Notes: generated from the sequence alone by a model not told the origin. Shown: positions 7,085 to 12,004, counted from the stretch's first letter. The stretch is DNA of 12,004 nt from Patescibacteria group bacterium (GCA_030917065.1 JAUPVL010000050.1:1-12004); one strand, 5' to 3'. Made by a program: numbers and translations.

Positions 7085-7816
7085 CTACACCATCCTCACT
7101 ACTTTTTTAGAAGAATTAGGGCTAGTACGATGTTGTCGTTTTTTGGCAACAGTTTTTTCTATCTCGCCGTCTTTGAGATATATCTGTATATCGGTCTTCT
7201 GGGCCAGCTCGAGATCGTGGGTTACTATCACAAGAGTGATCTTGCGTTCGCGGTTGAGCTTGAATAGTAGATCTATGATGATATCGCCGGTAGCACTGTC
7301 GAGATTGCCAGTGGGTTCGTCGGCAAATAATAATTTGGGGTTGTTGACTATAGCACGGGCGATGGCGAGGCGTTGTTTTTGTCCACCACTGAGATTGCCA
7401 GCTAGACTGTCAACCTTGTCTTCAAGATCTACCGCACGCAGTGCCTCGAGTACATGTTTGCGTCGGTCACGTCTACCGACCTTGGCTATCTCGAGAGGCA
7501 ACAATACATTTTGATAACATGTTTGATTGGCTTCTATAAAAAACGCTTGAAATATGAAGCTCATCTCGCTTGATCGAAACGCATCGACTTGTTTGGGCTT
7601 TAGGCCCACTAGACTCTTGCCGTTCACTATCACCTCACCGTCACTAGGTCGATCTAGTCCACTCATGATATGCATGAGGGTTGATTTGCCTGAACCACTC
7701 TTACCGATGATTGCTACACTCGCGCCAGCTGGTATCTCAGTACTTACTTTGTATAACGCAGTAAAAAGGCTCTCGCCTTTGCCGTACGTTTTGGTGACAT
7801 CTATTACCTTTATCAT
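7085..7816 (-). CDS. ABC transporter ATP-binding protein, MacB/LolD type
   Basis: This is the ATPase partner of the downstream permease, 243 residues. It has Walker A GKSGSGKST (38-46), Q-loop Gln90, signature LSGGQ (142-146), Walker B LLFADEP (162-168) followed by TGNLDS, and switch His200 in VTHD. The family normally ends near residue 222; here a basic tail (about 223-243, many Lys and Arg) is added, possibly contacting the membrane or permease. A -10 box lies directly before the ATG, and the permease follows after four bases, so the pair forms a two-gene operon. Confidence 0.94.
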   Translation of the reverse strand: MIKVIDVTKTYGKGESLFTALYKVSTEIPAGASVAIIGKSGSGKSTLMHIMSGLDRPSDGEVIVNGKSLVGLKPKQVDAFRSSEMSFIFQAFFIEANQTCYQNVLLPLEIAKVGRRDRRKHVLEALRAVDLEDKVDSLAGNLSGGQKQRLAIARAIVNNPKLLFADEPTGNLDSATGDIIIDLLFKLNRERKITLVIVTHDLELAQKTDIQIYLKDGEIEKTVAKKRQHRTSPNSSKKVVRMV

Positions 7817-7822
7817 TTTATG

Positions 7823-7831
7823 ATTTTATCA
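7823..7831 (-). promoter_or_regulatory. Extended -10 promoter of the MacB-type operon (leaderless)
   Basis: On the minus strand TGATAAAAT fits an extended -10 (TGnTAnAAT). It ends six bases before the ATG at 7816. No convincing -35 box is seen, as is common with extended -10 promoters. Confidence 0.6.
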
Positions 7832-7873
7832 TAAACACTATCATTACGGGTAGAATAATGTTCAAAAATAGGG

Positions 7874-7879
7874 TACAAT
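7874..7879 (+). promoter_or_regulatory. Putative -10 box of the 7911 gene
   Basis: TACAAT here would start a transcript near 7886, leaving a leader of about 25 bases that contains a purine-rich GAGGGGG (7892-7898), 12 bases before the ATG. This differs from the leaderless starts nearby. There is no clear -35 box. Confidence 0.45.
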
Positions 7880-7910
7880 AGGAGTAATAAAGAGGGGGAA
7901 CTTATATATT

Positions 7911-8234
7911 ATGTCAGCATACGTTACTACTATTCATCCTATTGAAGGGCAAGAAGGCAAAAAGGTACACAAGGCCAAATATCGCCAAGTGAAGACCGCT
8001 ATTATCGACGAACTATCGCGCACCAAAGAAGTATGTTTCGTCAAACTCATTGAGATGTGTCGCATCTCACTTAGTAATAACTTCGACGGTTCTATCAGTT
8101 GGCATGTATCAGCTGTCAAGCTAGATCTCGAGGCTCGCAAGAAGATTGTATGTGTACGTTCTGGCGATGGTCAGCATATCAGTCTCAATGCCGGCAATCT
8201 ATCCAAGCAATCTCTAGCCAAGCATCTCAAATAA
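7911..8234 (+). CDS. Small winged-helix-like protein, 107 aa
   Basis: This is probably a small DNA-binding protein. After a polar N-terminus, residues 23-92 read as a winged-helix fold: helix KYRQVKTAIIDEL (23-35), helix FVKLIEMCRISL (43-54), the segment DGSISWHVSAVKLDLEARKKI (59-79) as turn and recognition helix, and a beta wing at 80-92 (VCVRSGDGQHISL). The W-x4-VKLDLEA pattern resembles small proteins of the DUF6958 type, a tentative comparison from memory. The C-terminal tail is basic. It is monocistronic and converges on the hairpin at 8261. Target genes cannot be inferred. Confidence 0.8.
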   Translation: MSAYVTTIHPIEGQEGKKVHKAKYRQVKTAIIDELSRTKEVCFVKLIEMCRISLSNNFDGSISWHVSAVKLDLEARKKIVCVRSGDGQHISLNAGNLSKQSLAKHLK

Positions 8235-8260
8235 ATAACAACCAATAAGACCAATGAGAA

Positions 8261-8288
8261 GTGGCCCGCCGCTATTGCGACGGGCCAC
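8261..8288. terminator. Hairpin between converging genes
   Basis: GTGGCCCG (8261-8268) pairs with CGGGCCAC (8281-8288); after one mismatch three more pairs close a TATT tetraloop. It lies 26 bases after the 7911 gene and 23 bases after the stop of the minus-strand GC-rich gene, so it could serve both. The downstream tract is only mildly T-rich on the minus strand and absent on the plus strand. Confidence 0.75.
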
Positions 8289-8311
8289 ATTGTGCTACCA
8301 CCGAAGAGTGG

Positions 8312-8800
8312 TCAGGGGACCATGATCGGCCTGATGCGAAGCACCTTGGTGCAGACCACCTCCCTTGAGTCGGTATGTCTGACACACAGCCGGTAGAGGA
8401 TCCGAGCGAACGGCCTGTCGGCTGGAGTGTCGACCCACAGTCGGTTGCCGACGTTGTAGTCGGTCAGCCATGGGCCGAACCCTTCGCCGTAGTCGACCGA
8501 GATCGACATGGCGTAGCACTCGGTTCCCACCATCTTCATGGTGGTGACCCGCGTGTCTTCTTGGGCCGTGTAGCGGATCTTGGCCATGCAGTACATGCCC
8601 CCGTTGGGAACACGGAACTTGAAGAAGTCGTAGCGCGGACCGAACGTGATGGTATGCGATACGTTGCCGGTGCCGACTTCTTCCGACATCGACGTGGCTT
8701 CGGTAGGGGGTACGTCGGTCGCTCCAGCTGGGGCGACCGATGAAACCAGGGCGGATACAGCTATGACTGAGATGATGAGGTACAACTTGAAAGGTTTCAC
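8312..8800 (-). CDS. Secreted four-cysteine protein, GC-rich, unknown function
   Basis: I do not recognise a family. Starting at the GTG at 8800 the product is 162 residues with a textbook signal peptide: MKPFK, a hydrophobic core to about residue 22, and APAGA before a likely cut at 27/28. The mature part looks beta-rich and has four cysteines (71, 95, 139, 150), an even number suited to two disulfides. An in-frame ATG at 8836 is rejected because it lies on the -35 box. A sampled 60-base stretch is about 58% GC with mostly G/C-ending codons, unlike the neighbours. The promoter is strong and leaderless, and a hairpin follows 23 bases after the stop. Possibly a host- or surface-directed factor; that is inference. 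Confidence 0.85.
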   Translation of the reverse strand: MKPFKLYLIISVIAVSALVSSVAPAGATDVPPTEATSMSEEVGTGNVSHTITFGPRYDFFKFRVPNGGMYCMAKIRYTAQEDTRVTTMKMVGTECYAMSISVDYGEGFGPWLTDYNVGNRLWVDTPADRPFARILYRLCVRHTDSREVVCTKVLRIRPIMVP

Positions 8801-8807
8801 GAGCCCA

Positions 8808-8836
8808 ATAATACCACAACAAAGTAATTTTGTCAA
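8808..8836 (-). promoter_or_regulatory. Near-consensus promoter of the secreted four-Cys gene
   Basis: On the minus strand a perfect TTGACA (plus 8831-8836) is followed after exactly 17 bp by TATTAT (8808-8813). The -10 ends seven bases before the GTG, so the message should be leaderless and start with GTG. It is one of the strongest-looking promoters in the window. Confidence 0.85.
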
Positions 8837-8860
8837 TATCTGGTGAGTCTTTATCTATAT

Positions 8861-9928
8861 CTACAAGCTTTTTTTGAAGAACTCCACCATTCTATTGATG
8901 GCTAGCTGTGAGTTGCTAATAATCTGATGCTCGCCACCGGCATAACTGTAGAATTCCACGGGTTTATTTGCAGCCTTTAGGGCTTCATCTAGCTTGGTAG
9001 AGAAGCTTATTGGTACTACCGTGTCGTTTTGAGAATGTTGTATTTGACTAACACCAGTGATATCGCTGACATAGTTGATGGCACTCACGCTGTTCCAAAA
9101 TTCGGGATTGGTCCTGGGTGTACCATATTGTGCGAGCAGTGCATCTCTGGCGGCATGTATGCTGGCGGGGAGATCGCTGGGCATCGGGCTATTGGGCCAG
9201 TTGTATAGGATGTCTTCGGCCGACGCCACTACACCGGCGGCATAGACTGTAGCTTTGATATTGGGGTTGACGACTGCTACACGTAAGCTGGTGTGCGCCC
9301 CTAGGCTATGTCCTAGCGTACCGAGTCTAGTGGAGCTAAGACCAAGAGTTGGTGTTAGGGCTATAGAACTTATCAGACTGAGATCGTCATATGCATAGAC
9401 GGGTGAGAAATGTCCTCCTTCTGGTGTGCCTTCGCTATTACCGTGCCCACGATAGTCTGGCATCAGTACCGCCATACCATTTGTGGCAAGCGCCGATATC
9501 GGGGCACTGTAATAATTGTTGATAGTACGATAGGCGCTTGGTTCGACATAGCCGTGGTTGAGTATCACTACCGGCCAGCCTCCTTCAGGAGCGCTACCAT
9601 TGGGGGTAGCTAGCAGTGCAAATACCTTGAACTCGTCGGATTTGTACGAGACGATTTTTTGATTGTATCCTGATCTATTGCCTAGGTCTTGCTCTACTGT
9701 GATGACACTACCAGGATACGAGCGAGCCTTGATTGCATCTATTTGCAGAGGGTGCAGCTCAGGTGCTGGCTCAGGTGTCTCTACTGAAGTGGATGTAGAG
9801 GTGATAGCAACAGGCTCACTATATCGCGCGCGCCACACTAGATATCCTGTGAGTAGTAATATTGAAATCCCGGATATCACCGCTAGATATACAAAAAACA
9901 TTTTGTGTTGTTGCCAGAAGGTTTTCAT
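8861..9928 (-). CDS. Membrane-anchored alpha/beta hydrolase (serine esterase/peptidase type)
   Basis: This is a 355-residue extracytoplasmic hydrolase. One uncleaved hydrophobic helix (about 11-32) is followed by a Ser/Thr/Pro/Glu-rich spacer (40-60) and an alpha/beta-hydrolase domain. The oxyanion motif LNHGY is at 123-127, and PDYRGHGNSEG (157-167) is a family feature. The catalytic triad is readable as Ser208 in GHSLG, Asp302 in HSQNDTVVP and His334 in GGEHQI. The fold is close to S9-peptidase and dienelactone-hydrolase-like enzymes, which cleave peptides or esters; the substrate is not predictable. A perfect -10 box precedes the ATG, overlapping the end of the DUF1622 gene, so it may also be expressed from that upstream transcript. 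Confidence 0.92.
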   Translation of the reverse strand: MKTFWQQHKMFFVYLAVISGISILLLTGYLVWRARYSEPVAITSTSTSVETPEPAPELHPLQIDAIKARSYPGSVITVEQDLGNRSGYNQKIVSYKSDEFKVFALLATPNGSAPEGGWPVVILNHGYVEPSAYRTINNYYSAPISALATNGMAVLMPDYRGHGNSEGTPEGGHFSPVYAYDDLSLISSIALTPTLGLSSTRLGTLGHSLGAHTSLRVAVVNPNIKATVYAAGVVASAEDILYNWPNSPMPSDLPASIHAARDALLAQYGTPRTNPEFWNSVSAINYVSDITGVSQIQHSQNDTVVPISFSTKLDEALKAANKPVEFYSYAGGEHQIISNSQLAINRMVEFFKKSL

Positions 9929-9935
9929 AGTATTT

Positions 9936-9941
9936 ATTATA
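9936..9941 (-). promoter_or_regulatory. -10 box of the hydrolase gene (leaderless)
   Basis: On the minus strand TATAAT ends seven bases before the ATG at 9928. The corresponding -35 region falls inside the end of the DUF1622 gene and is not consensus. Confidence 0.55.
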
Positions 9942-9956
9942 TTGGTTTATGATGGA

Positions 9957-10379
9957 TTATTTACGCTTGGCGCTAGATTTCTTGGATTTGGACTTCGATT
10001 TGGACTTGGATTTTTTCGAAGCTTTCGCCTTGGCTTTGCGTTGCCACGGCCATCGACCTGTGACCTCTAGCTCAAACTCGGCCGCCAAAAACGATCTGAT
10101 CAGTACGATACCCGCCAGAGCCACGATACTTGTGATATTTACACCTGAAGAAATGGTGCGGATGATATCACCCGCTACGATGAACTCCAGGCCTAGTAGT
10201 ATGCTTCGTGCTAAGTCCTTGCGATAGCTGTCATATATCTTGGCACCACGCCATCTCATATGGAAGTGTTTGATTACTATAAATGTCGATATTAGTATGC
10301 CAGCGAGCATGATTGCAACACCGATGTAGTCAAATAGTGTGCCGATGGCTTGGATATTCTCTATATTTAGATTTAGCAT
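9957..10379 (-). CDS. DUF1622-family membrane protein with Lys/Ser tail
   Basis: This is a 140-residue protein matching the DUF1622 pattern: helix 1 (about 14-36), the basic loop YDSYRKDLARSILLGLEFI (49-67), DIIRTI (71-76), a third hydrophobic helix (82-100), and the closing ELEVTGRWPW (103-112). DUF1622 proteins are small inner-membrane proteins of unknown function found widely in bacteria. After the conserved end this copy adds about 28 residues made almost only of Lys, Ser, Ala and Arg (113-140), likely cytoplasmic and able to bind acidic partners such as nucleic acid or phospholipid. A moderate promoter sits directly before the ATG. The hydrolase gene begins 28 bases after its stop. Confidence 0.88.
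   Translation of the reverse strand: MLNLNIENIQAIGTLFDYIGVAIMLAGILISTFIVIKHFHMRWRGAKIYDSYRKDLARSILLGLEFIVAGDIIRTISSGVNITSIVALAGIVLIRSFLAAEFELEVTGRWPWQRKAKAKASKKSKSKSKSKSKKSSAKRK
9982..10011 (-). repeat. Five hexamer repeats encoding a Lys-Ser tract
   Basis: Five tandem six-base units on the plus strand, TTGGAT or TTGGAC with one TTCGAT, read on the minus strand as alternating Lys and Ser codons in the tail of the DUF1622 protein. Such a tract can lengthen or shorten by slippage without changing frame. Confidence 0.75.
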
Positions 10380-10386
10380 TAACCAT

Positions 10387-10415
10387 ATGGTATGCCAAAA
10401 TGGTTATGATTACAA
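10387..10415 (-). promoter_or_regulatory. Putative promoter of the DUF1622 gene (leaderless)
   Basis: On the minus strand TTGTAA (plus 10410-10415) and TACCAT (10387-10392) are 17 bp apart. The -10 ends seven bases before the ATG at 10379. Each box matches consensus at four of six positions. Confidence 0.4.
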
Positions 10416-10434
10416 TACGGGTATATACGAAAAG

Positions 10435-10468
10435 AGCCCCGAGAGAGCGTGGGACTCTTCTCGGGGCT
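10435..10468 (-). terminator. Terminator hairpin of the GC-rich membrane protein gene
   Basis: AGCCCCGAGA and TCTCGGGGCT form a perfect ten-pair stem, with a few more pairs possible inside. It begins 16 bases after the stop at 10485 and on the minus strand is followed by CTTTT, a short U-run consistent with intrinsic termination. Confidence 0.85.
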
Positions 10469-10484
10469 TGAGGGCCCTGCCGGG

Positions 10485-10964
10485 CTAGTTGACCGAGGTC
10501 AGCGTGGTGCCGAACCGGCGGTTGAGCTCGTACAGGGACTCCAGCTCCTGCTGGAGGCGCTGGAGCATCTGCTCAGCGCGGTTGACGTTGGTCTGGAAGC
10601 TGTTGTGGCCCTTGGCGAGCATCATCCGGTGGTGGGTGAGCTCGGACTGCACCGTCTTGATGTCGCTGGCGACGCCGTTGATGCGGACCATCAGGGCTGC
10701 GGCAACCGTCTGGCGCGAGTACTCGTTGAGCTTGGCGGCCAGGTCAGGGCGGTTCTGGAACTGCTCGGTGAGAGCGAGAACCGCCTGGACCTCGGTGTAG
10801 TGCCGGGTGGCGGTACCGAGGTTCTTGACGGCCTCTTCGATGCTCTGGGTCACGCGGCTTCCGTAGAGACCGAGCCACAGCTGGCGGGCGATCACGACGA
10901 GCGTGATCAGGATCAGGATCGCCGTGATGGCGATGGCGGACAGGACGGGGTCGGGGGTTTCCAT
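10485..10964 (-). CDS. Membrane-anchored helical (coiled-coil-like) protein, GC-rich
   Basis: The family is unknown. The 159-residue product has a short acidic start (METPDP), one hydrophobic helix (about 9-27) and then an almost entirely helical, polar region from 38 to 150. Heptad-like hydrophobic spacing is clearest at 130-148 (AEQMLQRLQQELESLYELN). It resembles a signal-anchored coiled-coil or methyl-accepting-protein-like stalk, without a known output domain. A sampled stretch is about 68% GC and codons end mostly in G or C, very different from the adjoining genes. The ATG follows GGAAGG with six bases between. It has its own TTGACA promoter, a ~50-base leader and a terminator 16 bases after the stop. 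It is divergent from the basic-protein gene. Confidence 0.85.
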   Translation of the reverse strand: METPDPVLSAIAITAILILITLVVIARQLWLGLYGSRVTQSIEEAVKNLGTATRHYTEVQAVLALTEQFQNRPDLAAKLNEYSRQTVAAALMVRINGVASDIKTVQSELTHHRMMLAKGHNSFQTNVNRAEQMLQRLQQELESLYELNRRFGTTLTSVN

Positions 10965-10994
10965 TCGGAACCTTCCATGTTCTTGTTCGGGTGC

Positions 10995-11012
10995 TCTCGA
11001 GGGATTTCGAGA
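10995..11012 (-). promoter_or_regulatory. Inverted repeat at the 5' end of the leader
   Basis: TCTCGA and TCGAGA form a perfect six-base inverted repeat around a six-base loop, just after the predicted transcript start near 11014. A 5' stem-loop of this kind can protect an mRNA from decay; it could instead be an operator. Confidence 0.4.
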
Positions 11013-11020
11013 TCTGTATA

Positions 11021-11049
11021 AGTGTATCAGATATACCGGTAAATGTCAA
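11021..11049 (-). promoter_or_regulatory. Promoter of the GC-rich membrane protein gene
   Basis: On the minus strand a perfect TTGACA (plus 11044-11049) is followed after 17 bp by TACACT (11021-11026), preceded by TGA, so an extended -10. It predicts a start near 11014 and a leader of about 50 bases. Confidence 0.8.
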
Positions 11050-11194
11050 TATCTATTTACACTTTATATTTACAGTACTACAGATAAGTAATGTCTGAAA
11101 ACACTACTACACAGTTCAAATTATCGCTATATGACACTACTGACTGACAAAATATTATTAAAAATAACTATTGCCACATGTGTGTCTGACACTA
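11050..11194. other. AT-rich spacer between two divergent promoters
   Basis: This part of the roughly 300-base gene-free region separates the two divergent GC-rich genes. I see no ORF or RNA gene in it. Short TGTCTGA and TGACA words recur (11092-11098, 11132-11137, 11141-11149, 11182-11192), including the perfect inverted repeat GTGTC-T-GACAC at 11182-11192, three bases before the TTGACA box of the plus-strand promoter. These could be operator half-sites. Confidence 0.4.
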
Positions 11195-11223
11195 TTGACA
11201 TATCATGCTACTTATGCTAATAT
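11195..11223 (+). promoter_or_regulatory. Promoter of the basic-protein gene
   Basis: Perfect TTGACA (11195-11200), a 17-bp spacer and TAATAT (11218-11223) preceded by TGC, an extended -10. The predicted start is near 11230, leaving a 32-base leader. Confidence 0.8.
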
Positions 11224-11246
11224 ATCGTTCAGTACCTACCAACTAG

Positions 11247-11259
11247 CCCCTAGGAGGGG
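11247..11259 (+). promoter_or_regulatory. Shine-Dalgarno inside a small hairpin
   Basis: AGGAGGGG (11252-11259), just before the ATG at 11262, is a strong ribosome site that decides this start. CCCCT (11247-11251) can pair with AGGGG (11255-11259) across a three-base loop, so the site may be partly masked. Confidence 0.6.
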
Positions 11260-11261
11260 AC

Positions 11262-11609
11262 ATGATCCGTCAGCGCTTCCGCAACCTGTTCACCCGCAAG
11301 CACTCCCGGCCCAACAACCGACTCGAGACCCTGCCGACCAGGTCCGCGCGCGACCACATGGCCGACATCGACGGGCCCCTCGTCCCGACGCCCGAGCTGG
11401 CCCCGCGCCTGCACTCCAGCGGTCCGCGGTCCGTGCCCAACGGCTCGACCAAGACCAAGAAGGGCCGTCGGCACTCGGGCCACGGCATCAGCCGTCGCAC
11501 CAGCAACCGCCGGCGCTCCGGTTCGGGCCACCCGGTCCACCGTCAGCACCAGCGCGCCAAGGCCGGCCGCAAGGCCAACGTCCAGCGCCTGATGGCGGCC
11601 AAGAAGTAG
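11262..11609 (+). CDS. Small highly basic protein, GC-rich, unknown function
   Basis: I recognise no family. The 115-residue product has 29 Arg/Lys and eight His against five acidic residues, and none of the acidic residues lies beyond position 45. Residues 63-115 are rich in Arg, Lys, His, Ser and Gly, like nucleic-acid-binding tails of histone-like or ribosomal-type proteins. It probably binds DNA or RNA, or is a secreted cationic peptide; there is no signal peptide, so binding nucleic acid is favoured. Nearly every codon ends in C or G, and a sampled stretch is about 65% GC. Other frames here are open only because of this composition; the Shine-Dalgarno sequence, promoter and hairpin all support this one. 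It is monocistronic. Confidence 0.82.
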   Translation: MIRQRFRNLFTRKHSRPNNRLETLPTRSARDHMADIDGPLVPTPELAPRLHSSGPRSVPNGSTKTKKGRRHSGHGISRRTSNRRRSGSGHPVHRQHQRAKAGRKANVQRLMAAKK

Positions 11610-11631
11610 TCGGCTCACCCCGACCACTTCA

Positions 11632-11657
11632 GCCAGGAACTCTTCGGAGTTCCTGGC
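11632..11657 (+). terminator. Perfect 11-bp hairpin with TTCG loop
   Basis: GCCAGGAACTC and GAGTTCCTGGC pair perfectly around TTCG, giving the unusually stable C(UUCG)G tetraloop. It begins 22 bases after the stop at 11609. No U-run follows, so it may act as a 3' stabiliser or a factor-assisted terminator rather than a classic intrinsic one. Confidence 0.75.
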
Positions 11658-11750
11658 ACCACCCAAGCATTCAATACTTGTCATATACACAGCATTGAAT
11701 ATTTAGGTAGTATTACATCTTATCTACAAGACTATTGCTCAAGATAATAG

Positions 11751-11756
11751 TAAAAT
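11751..11756 (+). promoter_or_regulatory. -10 box of the pirin gene (leaderless)
   Basis: TAAAAT ends six bases before the ATG at 11763. No good -35 box is visible. Confidence 0.5.
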
Positions 11757-11762
11757 ATAGTT

Positions 11763-12004
11763 ATGAGCAAAACACGCAAGATAGACCAGATCATCACTGG
11801 TACACCCGCCACCGACGGTGCTGGTGTCAAGCTAGTACGGCTATTTGGCGGTGAAGAGCAAGCCAAGCGGTTCGATCCATTCCTGATGATGGATGGATTT
11901 GATAGTATCAACTCCAGTGATTACGCCAAAGGATTTCCTTGGCACCCACACCGCGGTATCGAGACTATCACTTATCTTATCAGAGGCAATCTCGAACACC
12001 GCGA
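11763..12004 (+). CDS. Pirin family protein, 3' end outside window
   Basis: Only the first 80 residues are present. They match the pirin N-terminal cupin domain: RFDPFLMMDGFD (36-47), then GFPWHPHRGIETITYLIRGN (57-76) and EH at 78-79. His61 and His63 correspond to the first two metal ligands of pirins. Family members bind iron or other metals; some show quercetin dioxygenase activity and others act in redox-linked regulation, and the role here is unknown. The start is the ATG placed directly after a -10 box. Codon use returns to the ordinary type of the window, unlike the GC-rich gene before it. Confidence 0.93.
   Translation, partial: MSKTRKIDQIITGTPATDGAGVKLVRLFGGEEQAKRFDPFLMMDGFDSINSSDYAKGFPWHPHRGIETITYLIRGNLEHR

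Noticed and set aside
8295..8822. Alternative minus-strand frame over the four-Cys gene
   Set aside because: It has no signal peptide or hydrophobic core, is rich in Arg and His as expected of a shadow frame, and runs toward the hairpin.
8801..8836. ATG at 8836 as the start of the four-Cys protein
   Set aside because: It falls on the TTGACA box and would put 12 extra residues before a complete signal peptide; the GTG at 8800 fits both promoter and peptide.
10995..11012. Riboswitch in the leader of the GC-rich membrane protein gene
   Set aside because: The leader is only about 50 bases with one six-pair stem, too simple for a known riboswitch.
10449..11021. Long plus-strand ORF over the GC-rich membrane protein gene
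   Set aside because: It is a frame kept open by high GC on the opposite strand, reads through the hairpin, and lacks promoter or ribosome site.
8261..11657. The three hairpins as copies of a mobile repeat (such as a MITE or REP)
   Set aside because: Their stem sequences are unrelated and no target duplications or shared flanks are seen.
11171..11698. Longer plus-strand ORF and minus-strand ORFs over the basic-protein gene
   Set aside because: They run across the promoter or the hairpin and have no ribosome site. The frame at 11262 has a Shine-Dalgarno sequence, almost all codons ending in C or G, and ends before the hairpin.
1..12004. CRISPR array, tRNA, rRNA, insertion sequence or integrase
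   Set aside because: No spaced direct repeats, cloverleaf, rRNA core sequence or transposase/recombinase motif was found on either strand.

Overview
The window looks like chromosomal DNA of a small-genome bacterium. My best guess is Candidatus Saccharibacteria (TM7) or another Patescibacteria/CPR lineage. This rests on overall character: moderate-to-low GC, heavy use of CTA, AGT and ATA codons, many short hypothetical or membrane proteins, very compact spacing, and no biosynthetic genes. There is no rRNA, ribosomal protein or other marker to confirm it. TGA is used as a stop, so UGA is not recoded here.

Layout. Bases 1-1530 (+) hold the 3' part of a secreted staphylococcal-nuclease-like gene and two uncharacterised genes in a tight row. 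Bases 1562-3874 (-) form a compact operon: a VKOR-family disulfide-forming membrane protein, an ABC ATPase and its ABC-2 permease. Bases 3936-4625 (+) hold a one-domain rhodanese followed by a half-size EamA-type transporter. Bases 4631-5671 (-) encode a roughly ten-helix membrane protein of unknown role. Bases 5731-7816 (-) encode a MacB/LolD-type ABC pair (ATPase then FtsX-like permease). A small winged-helix-like gene (+) follows at 7911-8234. From 8261 onward ordinary genes (membrane-anchored alpha/beta hydrolase, DUF1622 protein, start of a pirin gene) alternate with three short GC-rich genes.

The most striking structure is those three genes: a secreted four-cysteine protein, a membrane-anchored helical protein and a very basic protein. 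Sampled 60-base stretches are about 58-68% GC, against about 40% in a sampled ordinary gene, with G/C-ending codons. Each is monocistronic. Each has a perfect TTGACA box 17 bp from its -10 box, and each ends 16-23 bp before a strong GC hairpin. Their sequences are unrelated, but their architecture is shared. They could come from an actinobacterial host or a mobile element, or be highly expressed genes under codon selection; the sequence alone cannot decide.

A second pattern concerns translation starts. Most genes at the head of a transcript have a -10-like box ending 6-7 bases before the start codon, implying leaderless mRNAs. Two genes inside operons and two of the GC-rich genes instead carry a Shine-Dalgarno sequence.

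Functionally, much of the window concerns the cell envelope: disulfide formation, two ABC export or extraction systems, a secreted nuclease, an anchored hydrolase and small secreted or anchored proteins. No rRNA, tRNA, CRISPR array or insertion sequence was seen.
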